Assembly: GCA_050184225.1 (NCBI GenBank)
Contig: JBFXAN010000069.1
Coordinates: 1 to 32,571, forward strand
Direction of reading: 5' to 3'
DNA from: JBFXAN01 sp050184225
Lineage (GTDB): Bacteria; Chloroflexota; Dehalococcoidia; CAUJGQ01
Length of the DNA: 32,571 nucleotides
A program made the position numbers and the translations under genes. Below, piece after piece: positions 7,282 to 14,607 of the stretch; within the stretch, counting starts at the first letter, position 1; every line of letters starts with the position of its first letter. Below the pieces are notes generated by a model, which saw only the letters and a program-made list of their open reading frames with translations, searched no databases and was not told the DNA's origin.

Positions 7282-8271
7282 TCATTGACTGACTGGTAAC
7301 CGGCGTTTAGTCAGGACATCCGGATTAATCACGCGCTCGGGTCTGCCGGCGAGGAAGCTCTGGATATTCTCCAATGTCTGACCGTAGAAGCGCTGGTACG
7401 TCTCGCCTGTCACGTAACCCAGGTGCGGGGTGAGCACGACGTTGGCCAGTTCGGGGAGCGGATGCCCCAGCGGCAGCGGCTCCACATCGAAGACATCCAG
7501 TCCGGCGCCCGCGATCGCGCCGGACCGCAGTGCATCGACCAGCGCCGCCTCCTCGACGATCGGGCCGCGCGAGGTGTTGATCAGATAGGCATGCGGCTGC
7601 ATCAGGGCGAGGTCTGCTCGTCCGAGCAGGCCGCGGGTGCGCGGGCTGAGTTGCAGGTGGATCGTGACGATGTCCGCCTCACGCAAGAGTTGCTCCTTGG
7701 TGACGAGCCGCGCCCCACATGCCGCCGCTCGCTCGTCCGTGAGGTTCTGACTCCAGGCGAGGATCGGCATCTGGAACGCCCGCGCCACCTCTGCCACCTG
7801 GCCGCCGATGTTGCCCAGGCCGACGATGCCGATCGTCCGGCCGTCGAGGCCGGTACCGACTGTCTCCTGCCAGCGCCCCGCCCGCAACGCCCGGTCCTCA
7901 CGGGGGATCTGCCGGAGCAACGCCAGAATCAGCGCCCAGGTGATCTCCATCGTGCTGCGGCTGCCGCCGCCGGTGCCGCAGATGAGGATGCCGAGTTCCG
8001 TGGCGGCGGCCACATCGATCGCCGCGTTGCGCATGCCCGCCGTCGCAATCAGCTTGAGGTTCGGCAGGCGTTCGAGCAACGAGCGGGGGAACGGTGTACG
8101 CTCGCGCAGCGCCATGACCACATCAAAGGGTGCGAGCCGCGCGGCGAGCGCCGTCTCGTCGGTAAGATGGTCGCGAAAGACCTCGACCTCCGTGCCGGCG
8201 GGAAGGACGCTCCAGTCTGCGGAGTCGCGGGCCACTCCCTGGTAGTCGTCAAGCAGGGCAACTCGAAGCAT
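7282..8271 (-). CDS. D-2-hydroxyacid dehydrogenase (NAD-dependent)
   Basis: A 329-residue dehydrogenase of the D-isomer-specific 2-hydroxyacid family, which reduces 2-keto acids or oxidises D-2-hydroxy acids with NAD(P). The nucleotide-binding loop GIVGLGNIGGQVAEVA lies mid-protein. The catalytic set is Arg in NTSRGPIVEE, Glu in DVFDVEPLPLGHPL and His in LTPHLGYVTGETYQRF. GTGGGSRST in the first domain is the substrate-side loop. The start is the ATG at 8271, preceded by GGGGG at five bases; seven extra residues upstream are unsupported. It closes the catabolic district and would suit a hydroxy- or keto-acid intermediate, but the pathway is inferred from position only. Confidence 0.92.
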   Translation of the reverse strand: MLRVALLDDYQGVARDSADWSVLPAGTEVEVFRDHLTDETALAARLAPFDVVMALRERTPFPRSLLERLPNLKLIATAGMRNAAIDVAAATELGILICGTGGGSRSTMEITWALILALLRQIPREDRALRAGRWQETVGTGLDGRTIGIVGLGNIGGQVAEVARAFQMPILAWSQNLTDERAAACGARLVTKEQLLREADIVTIHLQLSPRTRGLLGRADLALMQPHAYLINTSRGPIVEEAALVDALRSGAIAGAGLDVFDVEPLPLGHPLPELANVVLTPHLGYVTGETYQRFYGQTLENIQSFLAGRPERVINPDVLTKRRLPVSQ

Positions 8272-8375
8272 GGCATCCCCCTGGCACAGCAATGACCGAC
8301 GTGACGAGCGGCAGTGTACGGCACCGGCGGCCGGCGCGCGTGGTCGGGCAGGTGGAGACGGCGCAAGGGCACGCC

Positions 8376-9197
8376 CTACCGTGCCTCACGAGAACGTACC
8401 GGTGTCTGTGACACAAGCCAATCCAAGACGCGTTCCACGCCCGCGACACCGTCTACCGTCCAATCGGCCGCCTGTGCCGCCACTGCCGGCGCTTCGGCGT
8501 GCCGGACCGCGATCGACGCGACCATGGCCGATCGATCGCGTCGGAGTTCGGCGATCGCATCCATCGCATCCACATCGGTGAGGTCATCACCCAGATAGAG
8601 CAGACCATCGAGCGCGAAGCGCCTGACAACGTCCCGCACCGCCGTGCCCTTGTTCACATGAAGCCGCGGGTACAACTCGACAACGAAGATGCCCTCACGA
8701 ATCTCAAAGTGCGTGGCGACCGGACAGTCCGCGATCGCGGTCAAGATCGCATCCCGCGCGATCACCGGGTCGGCGGCAAGACGATAGTGAAAGGCGAGGC
8801 CGATGCCCTTCTCCTCAAACCGCAGCCACGGCAGCGCGCGCATCGGCTCCAGCTCGACCGCGGCCTGCTCCGCCAGTTCAGCATACGGCAGCGCCGCATC
8901 CGGCAGTTCGTCGACACCGTCATACCACCAGGCCAGCCCGTGCGAGCCGATGTAGAGCAGGTGAGGCAGATCGACTCTTGCGCGAAGATCGAAAAGGGCG
9001 CGACCGGAGATGACACCCACCAGCGGAAGCCGGTCGACCAGTGCCGCGAGTGCCAGGCGGGCCGACTCCGAGATGGCGGCGTCTCCCGGCCGTATCGTCA
9101 GTGGGGCGATCGTGCCGTCGAAGTCGGTCAAGAGTCCAAGCCGTTCCGCCTCCAGCAAGGGTGATAGCGTCATCGGAGATCGAAGAGGCGCGCTCAT
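8376..9197 (-). CDS. otsB: trehalose-6-phosphate phosphatase-like HAD hydrolase
   Basis: A 273-residue HAD-superfamily phosphatase of the OtsB type, which removes the phosphate of trehalose 6-phosphate. Motif I is LTDFDGTIAPL, with the nucleophile Asp first. ISGR follows in the usual place, the cap region contains LYIGSHGLAWW, and the C-terminal motifs are NKGTAV and LYLGDDLTDVDAM. No trehalose-phosphate synthase gene is in the window, so the substrate is inferred from the motifs. The start is uncertain: ATG at 9197 is preferred, ATG at 9173 (MTLSPLLEAE) and ATG at 9233 are possible, and none has a strong ribosome-binding site. The last dozen residues are probably a disordered tail. Confidence 0.8.
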   Translation of the reverse strand: MSAPLRSPMTLSPLLEAERLGLLTDFDGTIAPLTIRPGDAAISESARLALAALVDRLPLVGVISGRALFDLRARVDLPHLLYIGSHGLAWWYDGVDELPDAALPYAELAEQAAVELEPMRALPWLRFEEKGIGLAFHYRLAADPVIARDAILTAIADCPVATHFEIREGIFVVELYPRLHVNKGTAVRDVVRRFALDGLLYLGDDLTDVDAMDAIAELRRDRSAMVASIAVRHAEAPAVAAQAADWTVDGVAGVERVLDWLVSQTPVRSREAR

Positions 9198-9520
9198 GAA
9201 CCGACTGTAGGGCACGTTCCGGTTCTGTGACATCGCGCAGAGTGTGTATTTTCGAAGGACGGTGGATTCGAGCCGGTAAGCGGGACTTCGACCCGATAAG
9301 GTGCGTGAGTTCGGGAAGCAACGTGGGCTATGGGTCGGAATGGATGCGTCTGAGTCAGACGAGAACCCGTCGGTCGGCACGCCCCGTCCGGTCTGGCCGG
9401 CGACGGCAGTCGGCTCGTTCGCCCATCTGTGCTTCTTATCCCGGTACCGTTCCTGCTGGACACAGCCAGCGGACCGAAGCACAATCCGCACACAACACCC
9501 ATGACGCGGAGGAGGCAGCG
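9198..9520. other. gene-free stretch upstream of the small acidic proteins
   Basis: About 320 bases between the phosphatase gene and the first small acidic ORF. The reading frames crossing it have no supported start or recognisable family. It should hold divergent promoters. A TGTGAC/TATTTT pair at 9226-9252 is a weak plus-strand candidate with a short 15-base spacer. I see no repeat or RNA gene. Confidence 0.4.
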
Positions 9521-9670
9521 ATGGCCGACAACGAGCTAACGGACGACCAGCAGACGGTAGCGATCGCAGAGCCAGCACCGACCCCGGAGCAGCTCGAGGA
9601 ACTGCTCCAGGAATCGGAGGATACCTCTGTCGCGGACCCACCGCCGGACGACCCGCCACCGGCGGAGTAG
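9521..9670 (+). CDS. small acidic protein with proline-rich tail (first of a pair)
   Basis: A 49-residue ORF starting at ATG 9521, with a strong GGAGGAGG upstream (9508-9515). The N-terminal half is polar. The middle, PAPTPEQLEELLQESEDTS, looks helical and is strongly acidic. The end is DPPPDDPPPAE. No cysteine, no membrane segment, no family recognised. The strong ribosome-binding site and the similar gene that follows make it credible. Function unknown. Confidence 0.6.
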   Translation: MADNELTDDQQTVAIAEPAPTPEQLEELLQESEDTSVADPPPDDPPPAE

Positions 9671-9694
9671 CCACCCGAGACCCACCAGTGACGA

Positions 9695-9723
9695 GGCGGT
9701 CGCGCCCTCGCGCCGCGACCGCC
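9695..9723. repeat. 10-bp perfect GC-only hairpin between the two small genes
   Basis: GGCGGTCGCG (9695-9704) pairs perfectly with CGCGACCGCC (9714-9723) around a nine-base loop. It lies in the 80-base gap between the two small acidic ORFs. There is no U-tract, so it is more likely an mRNA stability or processing structure than a terminator. Confidence 0.6.
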
Positions 9724-9750
9724 CGGTGAGGAACGCTGAGGAGGCCACCG

Positions 9751-9912
9751 GTGCAGACGGACGAGGGCGAGCGAATAAGACCGACGGGCGACCCGGAATA
9801 CGACCAGGTTCAGCAGGAAGAGGAGCGGATGCTGGACGAGCAGCGGGCACAGCTGGAAGCGGATCCGCCGTCACCGGAGCCGCCAGACGCACCCCCGCCC
9901 GCTGAACCATAA
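9751..9912 (+). CDS. small acidic protein with proline-rich tail (second of a pair)
   Basis: A 53-residue ORF from GTG 9751 to TAA 9912, with GAGGAGG upstream at about eight bases. It begins MQTDEGERIRPTGDPEYD. The glutamine- and glutamate-rich middle QVQQEEERMLDEQ is probably helical, and the tail is PPSPEPPDAPPPAEP. The architecture (polar head, acidic helix, Pro/Asp/Glu tail ending in PPPAE) mirrors the preceding ORF, so the two look like diverged tandem copies. It is close to the end of the membrane-protein gene on the other strand. Function unknown. Confidence 0.55.
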   Translation: MQTDEGERIRPTGDPEYDQVQQEEERMLDEQRAQLEADPPSPEPPDAPPPAEP

Positions 9913-9948
9913 GTCCACCAAGGCCATCCATGCCTGGGGTGGGGTCCA

Positions 9949-11145
9949 TCACTCGCGGTTGGCACGCGCACCATCGCGGGGCATGGCCGCATCCGTCGGT
10001 ACAGGCGCAGCCGGCGCCGCGGCCGGTGTGGCCCTCGCCGGCCGGTGCCAGGGCAGACGGAGGCGGCGCAGGCCGCTCTTGGGTTCCACCAGCCACAGGA
10101 CGCGGGCGGTGATCATCACCAGCAGGAACAAGATCACACTCATCAGCACCAGGTCCACGGCCGTCAGCACGCTCAAATCGGTGCCGAGCAGGATCGCCCG
10201 CACGCCCCAGATGCCCAGGATCAGCGCGCCGGCGTTGATCACCAGCTGGTCCAGCGGCCGGAGGAAGACGGCGTAGGCGGCGGCCGCCGTGACGAGCAGC
10301 ACGAGCAGTACCGTCAGCACCTGCAAGTAGTGGGGGCGTTCCAGTTTGAACAGCGCCAGCGACGGCGGCACCTGGTCTGGTCTCACGCCGAGCAATGTGG
10401 CGGCGATCGGCACGGCGTCGGCACGATCCGGGTCCGGCGTCATCACCAGCCGGGGGATACGGCTTTGGAGACTGATCGCCACCTGATCGCCGTCCGGCAC
10501 CGGCGCCAGCGCACCGCCCGCGGTGACGCGCTGGGGGATGATGAGGACACAGAACGACCACCAGTCAAAGGGGTAGCGCAGGGGGTCACCGTAGGACGGC
10601 AGCTCCAGCGACTGGGAGACGGTGTCGCGGCCGGGTGGAAAGGTGAGGGTTTGGGTCACCGGCAGCCACTCGGCAGCGTCGCCGATCGGCGAGTCGACCG
10701 TGAGCAAGGTCAGCTGGTCGGTGTCGGGGCAGTCCGGCTGACAGCGCCGCTGGGCCGTCGCTTGCAGGGTGATCGTCCCCTCGCCATCGTTGAGCCGGGT
10801 CAGGTCGAGAAAGAGACGGTAGGTCGCGTCAGGCGCGGCCGCTCGGTCGGTGGCATAGTAGAGCGGGTTCTCCTCGGCCCGGATGTCCTGGATCACGCTG
10901 ACGAGCGCCCAGGGCACCAGGACGGCGACGAGGACGAGCAGCCCGAGCACGAGCGCATGGGCGACGGTATAGCGCGTATCGATGGCGCCGTCCTCGCTCG
11001 CAGAATCCCGTCTCGCCACGCGCGGTCCCTCCAGGAGAGCTCGCATCCAGGCACCGATGCTGCCCGCCGCGTCTACCCGCCCCGGGCGGCGCCGCCTGCC
11101 GCGCCCGCGGGTCGTCCCGGCCTCCGTCGCCGCGTGGCCAATCAC
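9949..11145 (-). CDS. membrane protein with DUF4436-like external domain
   Basis: A 398-residue protein. A basic cytoplasmic N-terminus (about 1-55) leads to a first membrane helix (HALVLGLLVLVAVLVPWAL, about residues 63-81). An external domain of about 180 residues contains GDPLRYPFDWWSF, which resembles the YPFDRY signature of DUF4436 proteins. Three more membrane helices follow from about residue 270 (YLQVLTVLLVLLVTAAAAYA onward), then a basic, Ala/Pro-rich cytoplasmic tail. It starts with GTG that overlaps the stop of the 51-residue ORF as GTGA, so translation is probably coupled. Role unknown; the DUF4436 link rests on one motif and the topology. Confidence 0.7.
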   Translation of the reverse strand: MIGHAATEAGTTRGRGRRRRPGRVDAAGSIGAWMRALLEGPRVARRDSASEDGAIDTRYTVAHALVLGLLVLVAVLVPWALVSVIQDIRAEENPLYYATDRAAAPDATYRLFLDLTRLNDGEGTITLQATAQRRCQPDCPDTDQLTLLTVDSPIGDAAEWLPVTQTLTFPPGRDTVSQSLELPSYGDPLRYPFDWWSFCVLIIPQRVTAGGALAPVPDGDQVAISLQSRIPRLVMTPDPDRADAVPIAATLLGVRPDQVPPSLALFKLERPHYLQVLTVLLVLLVTAAAAYAVFLRPLDQLVINAGALILGIWGVRAILLGTDLSVLTAVDLVLMSVILFLLVMITARVLWLVEPKSGLRRLRLPWHRPARATPAAAPAAPVPTDAAMPRDGARANRE

Positions 11146-11297
11146 TCGATGGGCACGACGACGAGGCGAGTAGCCTCAGAGGTCCAGGGGATCGGCGGCT
11201 CCAGCAGGTTGCCGGCCAGATCCATTTCGAGTCGCACGCCCCGGTCGCGCATGGTCATGCCCGACGCGTCGACGCGGTAGCGTCCCCGGACCCCCAT
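11142..11297 (-). CDS. 51-residue ORF translationally coupled to the membrane-protein gene
   Basis: ATG at 11297 to TGA at 11142-11144, with the TGA overlapping the downstream GTG start in a GTGA junction. The product begins MGVRGRYRVDASGMTMRD and ends ATRLVVVPIE. The pattern looks like short beta strands and has no membrane helix. A GTG at 11321 in the same frame would add eight residues; an in-frame stop lies just before that. Neither start has a strong ribosome-binding site. The coupling junction is the main evidence. Family unknown. Confidence 0.5.
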   Translation of the reverse strand: MGVRGRYRVDASGMTMRDRGVRLEMDLAGNLLEPPIPWTSEATRLVVVPIE

Positions 11298-11452
11298 GCT
11301 GCCAGAGCAGGCACCGCTCACGATGTGGTGCGCTCACACTTCAGATCGTTTTCTGATGATTCCGCTATACCACTATTCACCTTGACGGATTAATGTAGGC
11401 GGGATGAGGCTGCGCCCGGCCCGACCGGTACGCGGCCACAAAGGAGTATGCC

Positions 11453-11749
11453 ATGCTGTTCCACGTCAGTTGGGAGTTCACCGACGACTCCGAAGCGGGC
11501 GGCAAGCGCTCGCTCGCCGTCTTCCAGCAGTGGCAACCGCCAGCGGGCGCCGAGTTCAAAGGCTTCTATGGCTTCGCCGATAACGGCGGCGGCGTCGCGA
11601 TCATCGAGGTGGACACACCCGCCACCCTCGCCCGCGTCACGGCACCCTTCACCCCTTGGCTCCGCTTCACCACGCGGCCGCTCCTGCCGATCGAGGAGTC
11701 GGCCCAGATCGCTGGTGAAGCGATCGCCTGGCGGGACTCGCTCAGCTAG
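11453..11749 (+). CDS. DUF3303-like small protein
   Basis: A 98-residue protein beginning MLFHVSWEFTDDSEAGGKRS, the pattern of DUF3303: a short MLF strand, then a helix with a basic patch, then WQPPAGAEFKGFYGFADNGGGVAIIEVD. The fold is expected to be ferredoxin-like and dimeric. AAAGGAG lies at a good distance before the ATG. It stands alone, with the coupled membrane-protein genes diverging upstream and a convergent small membrane protein downstream. No activity is established for the family to my knowledge. Confidence 0.75.
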   Translation: MLFHVSWEFTDDSEAGGKRSLAVFQQWQPPAGAEFKGFYGFADNGGGVAIIEVDTPATLARVTAPFTPWLRFTTRPLLPIEESAQIAGEAIAWRDSLS

Positions 11750-11821
11750 CACCACCACGGGCCACCCGTCGCCACAACTTCGGCGCGCTCCGCCGGCGGC
11801 ACGGGCGTGATGGACGGTCGT

Positions 11822-12115
11822 TCACCGACGGCCGTAGCCGGGGATGCGGCTGCGATTGCCGTAACCGCCGCCACCATAGCTACTCAGGTCGACCAGGAGC
11901 GCCAGCGCCAGCCAGAGCCAGTCCCAGCCGGCGACATTGCCAAACGGCGCAACCGCCACAAACATCAGCGTTGTCCAGGGGAGGAAGAGAAACCCGATGA
12001 AGGGCACGATGAACGTGTCCCAGGCGCTGTCCCACCGCCGTTGGTCCGCTAGCCACCAGAGGACGATGCCCACGCGCGGCCCCAACAGGGCGAGTACCGC
12101 GATCAAACAACACAT
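11822..12115 (-). CDS. small membrane protein (conserved hypothetical)
   Basis: A 97-residue protein with an N-terminal helix (CCLIAVLALLGPRVGIVLWWL), a polar stretch QRRWDSAWDTF, and two more helices (FIVPFIGFLFLPWTTLMFVA and GWDWLWLALALLVDL). It ends in a Gly/Tyr/Arg-rich tail. The paired WDTF...FLPWTTL and GWDWL...LLVDL segments are, as I recall, a recurrent pattern in small proteins of Chloroflexota and Actinomycetota. GGGAGG precedes the start at a long spacing of about eleven bases. Function unknown. Confidence 0.72.
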   Translation of the reverse strand: MCCLIAVLALLGPRVGIVLWWLADQRRWDSAWDTFIVPFIGFLFLPWTTLMFVAVAPFGNVAGWDWLWLALALLVDLSSYGGGGYGNRSRIPGYGRR

Positions 12116-12432
12116 ACAGGTCTGTTCCTCCCGACGCCGCGGCGCTGAATGGGGGCGACTGGTGGCAGTTCGGGGATTCTATCACGAACCATCCGACGGC
12201 CGAACGCACGGGGGCTGGGCACCCGCCGGCGCTCCCAAACTCCAGATTACCCTGACACCCCGAGACAACCATGGTGCCGCCAACGATCGAACCCCTGGGG
12301 CCACGGCTCGCGCGGTCAACTGGACTGCGGACGACGAACACCGAGAGCGGCGAGTCCGATGCAGGCGCCGTTCGGCACGTCCTGAACCGGCAACGACTGT
12401 CGACTTAACTGTCAAACGCCCCGAAAACGACT
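12116..12432. other. 317-base stretch without a recognised gene
   Basis: Between the small membrane protein and the tRNA-Phe terminator. The open frames crossing it have no supported start and no family signature. On the minus strand it must hold the promoter of the small membrane protein, unless that gene is read through from tRNA-Phe. I see no repeat. Confidence 0.4.
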
Positions 12433-12458
12433 GAAACCCTCCGCTATTGGAGGGTTTC
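12433..12458 (-). terminator. intrinsic terminator of tRNA-Phe
   Basis: A perfect 10-bp stem (GAAACCCTCC with GGAGGGTTTC) around six bases, lying 14 bases past the tRNA 3' end on the minus strand. The run AGTCGTTTT follows on that strand. It is the expected end of the tRNA transcript. Confidence 0.8.
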
Positions 12459-12471
12459 TGAATCTGATTCG

Positions 12472-12547
12472 TGGTGCCAGGGCGCAGAATCGAACTGCGG
12501 ACACTGCGATTTTCAGTCGCATGCTCTACCAACTGAGCTACCCTGGC
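12472..12547 (-). tRNA. tRNA-Phe (GAA), CCA encoded
   Basis: On the minus strand the cloverleaf is complete. Acceptor GCCAGGG pairs with CCCTGGC, and the D arm is GCTC-AGTTGGTA-GAGC. The anticodon stem TGCGA/TCGCA holds the loop CTGAAAA (anticodon GAA), and the T arm is CGCAG-TTCGATT-CTGCG. The discriminator is A and the CCA is encoded (complement of TGG at 12472-12474). The length of 76 bases is normal. The two subunits of its own synthetase, pheS and pheT, are in the same window about 7 kb away on the same strand. Confidence 0.97.
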
Positions 12548-12665
12548 GCGTACCCAATCATGATACGAGATCGGCCCTCGCTCGGCCAAGGGGCGGCCGC
12601 CGTTCGTTCACGCGTCACCCGCCGAGCGGGGGCGGTTCTGCTACTCCATAGATCCGCGGTTCTCT

Positions 12666-12671
12666 ATAATT
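12666..12671 (+). promoter_or_regulatory. -10 box (TATAAT) for the BioD/DRTGG gene
   Basis: A perfect TATAAT lies 74 bases before the ATG at 12745. The -35 region is poor; a TTCTGC-like hexamer upstream is off-spacing. The predicted transcript start near 12678 would leave a leader of about 67 bases. That argues against the alternative in-frame start at 12688. Confidence 0.5.
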
Positions 12672-12744
12672 CGAGACGGCACCGTACATGCGCCCGGCGA
12701 CGTGTCTGCGCCGGGTTCTGGACCGCCATACGGGGATCGAATCG

Positions 12745-13725
12745 ATGAAGACACTGCTTGTGACCTCTCCGCAACCCGGCGCCGGCAAGACCGGCGTGAT
12801 TGCGGCGATTGCCCTGCGGCTCGCCTATGAGGGCCAGCGCGTCCTCGCGCTGCGGCTCGGCGTCGCCGGTGACGCCGGCGCCGACGAAGACGCCGCCTAC
12901 TTCGCCGGACTGCCCTTTGCCCGCGGCCGCGGCGGCGCGCCGGTCCAGCCGGATGAGGTGGCCGCGATCATCGCCGCGGGTGGCCGGCCGGTCGACCTCT
13001 TGGTCCTCGAAGATGCAGGTGACGGGAGCGGACAGATGGTCGCCGCTCAGCCGGAGACGCGGGTTCTTGCGGTGATTCGCGGCGACCCACGGGCGCAGGG
13101 TGAGGCACTGCAGGCTGCCGCCGAGCAATTGGGCGATAAGCTCGCTGGCGTCGTCGCGCTCGGTGTGCCCGAGCGGGATCGGATCGCGGCGCGCGACGCC
13201 GCTTCTCGGTTCGGTCTTCCCGCGCTGGCCGTCATCCCAGAGGATCGGACGCTGTACGCGCCCACGATCGGCGATGTCGTCGAAGCCCTCGACGCCGAGA
13301 TCATCCTCGGCGATCCCCCGTCCGACCAGATCATCGAGCACATGCTGATCGGTCCGCTCACCGTCGATCCGAGCGATCCCTACTTCAAGCGCCGGCGGAA
13401 CAAGGCCGTGATCACGCGATCGGACAAGACCGATCTGCAGCTCGCGGCACTCCACACGCAGACCGACGTGCTGATCCTCACCGGCGGCTTCCCGCCAAGT
13501 CCCTATACGATCGACCGGGCGGCCGGCGAGGAGGTGCCGATCCTGCTCACCCGCGCGGATACACCGGAGAGTGTGTCCAGGCTCGCCGACGCGATCGGCG
13601 GTTCGCGATTCAATAGCGAAGCCAAGCTCAAGCGCCTGCGCGAGCTTCTGGAAGACGAGTGGACGATCGATCAGGCAATGCAGGTCGCCGGCTTGTCACC
13701 CGTGGAGTCCACCAGCACCGCCTGA
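12745..13725 (+). CDS. BioD-like P-loop plus DRTGG-domain protein (phosphotransacetylase N-terminal type)
   Basis: A 326-residue protein with two domains. The first, from residue 1, has the P-loop SPQPGAGKTG of the BioD/CobQ-like family and a VDLLVLEDAG strand. The second, from about residue 210, is a DRTGG domain (DPYFKRRRNKAVITRSDKTD, then DVLILTGGFPPS). This pair normally forms the N-terminal regulatory half of large phosphotransacetylases, but here no acetyltransferase domain follows. The start is the ATG at 12745 with GGGGAT upstream; 19 extra residues to 12688 are unlikely. Probably a nucleotide-binding regulator of central metabolism. The partner is not in the window. Confidence 0.82.
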   Translation: MKTLLVTSPQPGAGKTGVIAAIALRLAYEGQRVLALRLGVAGDAGADEDAAYFAGLPFARGRGGAPVQPDEVAAIIAAGGRPVDLLVLEDAGDGSGQMVAAQPETRVLAVIRGDPRAQGEALQAAAEQLGDKLAGVVALGVPERDRIAARDAASRFGLPALAVIPEDRTLYAPTIGDVVEALDAEIILGDPPSDQIIEHMLIGPLTVDPSDPYFKRRRNKAVITRSDKTDLQLAALHTQTDVLILTGGFPPSPYTIDRAAGEEVPILLTRADTPESVSRLADAIGGSRFNSEAKLKRLRELLEDEWTIDQAMQVAGLSPVESTSTA

Positions 13726-13780
13726 GCGATCCGCTCGCGCGACGCTTTGCGCCGTCGACACTGCCGGCACTAGCGTCGTG

Positions 13781-14410
13781 CTACGCGGTACCCAACGGAT
13801 CGCGGGCCAGTTGATCGCCATCATTGCTGACCTGCGCCCGAACCCCAGCGGCACCAGGCAAGACCTGCGTCGGTGTATCCGCGCCCTCACGGGCGCCGGC
13901 GGTGGCCATCCGCCGGGGTTGGGCGGCGCCGCGCCGCGGCTGGGCACAGTAGGGGCAGGCGGCCCAACTATAGCTCAGCGGTTTCGCGCAGCGGCCGCAC
14001 GGTTCCTTGAGCTGGGTCTGGCAGGTGGGGCAGATGATGTAGTCGTCGTCGACACGGCGACGGCAGGTCGGGCAGGCCTTCAGATCTTCGAGCTCTTGGA
14101 GCAACGCCTCTTCTTCGAGCGTGCGGGCGTATGCATCCGCGAGTGTCAGACGGGGCCGCGTCATCAGATAGATGATCAGGCCGGCGAAGCTGAAGAAGAG
14201 CACCAGGAACACGGCCAACGCCTGCATGAAGGGATCCCGGGTCCGCTCTCGGCTATCGCGATAGGTCCACCACACCATCCCGGCCCACAACGCAACGTAG
14301 TACGTAATCAGCCCGGCGGCTACAAATCGAACGGTCGTCTGCCAGCTTCCACCAGGCCAACTCAGCAAGACGTACCAGGCGCTCCCGCCGACCGCCGTTC
14401 CCATAAGCAC
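13781..14410 (-). CDS. double zinc-ribbon membrane protein
   Basis: A 209-residue protein with two membrane helices near residues 25-45 and 60-85, a charged helix (ADAYARTLEEEALLQELEDL) and two zinc ribbons. The first ribbon is CPTCRRRVDDDYIICPTC and the second is CGRCAKPL...CPYC, giving eight cysteines in CxxC pairs. The last 50 residues are low-complexity. The zinc part is cytoplasmic by the positive-inside rule. Starts at GTG 14410 or ATG 14404 are both possible; GAGG lies close to the latter. Such proteins are frequent in Chloroflexota, with no assigned function that I know of. Confidence 0.78.
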   Translation of the reverse strand: MLMGTAVGGSAWYVLLSWPGGSWQTTVRFVAAGLITYYVALWAGMVWWTYRDSRERTRDPFMQALAVFLVLFFSFAGLIIYLMTRPRLTLADAYARTLEEEALLQELEDLKACPTCRRRVDDDYIICPTCQTQLKEPCGRCAKPLSYSWAACPYCAQPRRGAAQPRRMATAGAREGADTPTQVLPGAAGVRAQVSNDGDQLARDPLGTA

Positions 14411-14458
14411 CTCGTCTCACCCACCCCGTGCCGGTTCGGACACGTCAATATTGCGCGG

Positions 14459-14464
14459 ATTATA
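14459..14464 (-). promoter_or_regulatory. -10 box (TATAAT) for the zinc-ribbon gene
   Basis: On the minus strand a perfect TATAAT lies about 50 bases upstream of the zinc-ribbon start, in the gap shared with the divergent carboxylase gene. The -35 side (TGACCG-like) is weak. The predicted transcript would start near 14452. Confidence 0.45.
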
Positions 14465-14607
14465 TCATGCGTCCATCGGATTCCGGTCATCCGGTTGACG
14501 TAGTCCGATCGGTGTACCTCGGAACCGGCAATCGATCGGCCGCTATCGTCCCCAGGCAGAGAGCTATCTATCATAGGCTCGCGGTAGGGAGAAAGCGGGG
14601 ATGATGC

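Noticed and set aside
9536..10561. 341-codon minus-strand frame across the small acidic ORFs and the membrane protein
   Set aside because: Frame-shifted shadow of the membrane-protein gene, rich in Arg, Pro and Gly, with no ribosome-binding site or family match.
11382..11410. TTGACG as -35 box for the DUF3303-like gene
   Set aside because: No acceptable -10 box lies 16-18 bases downstream.
12182..12589. Minus-strand frame of 135 codons across the tRNA-Phe
   Set aside because: It reads through a complete tRNA and its terminator; it is a chance frame.
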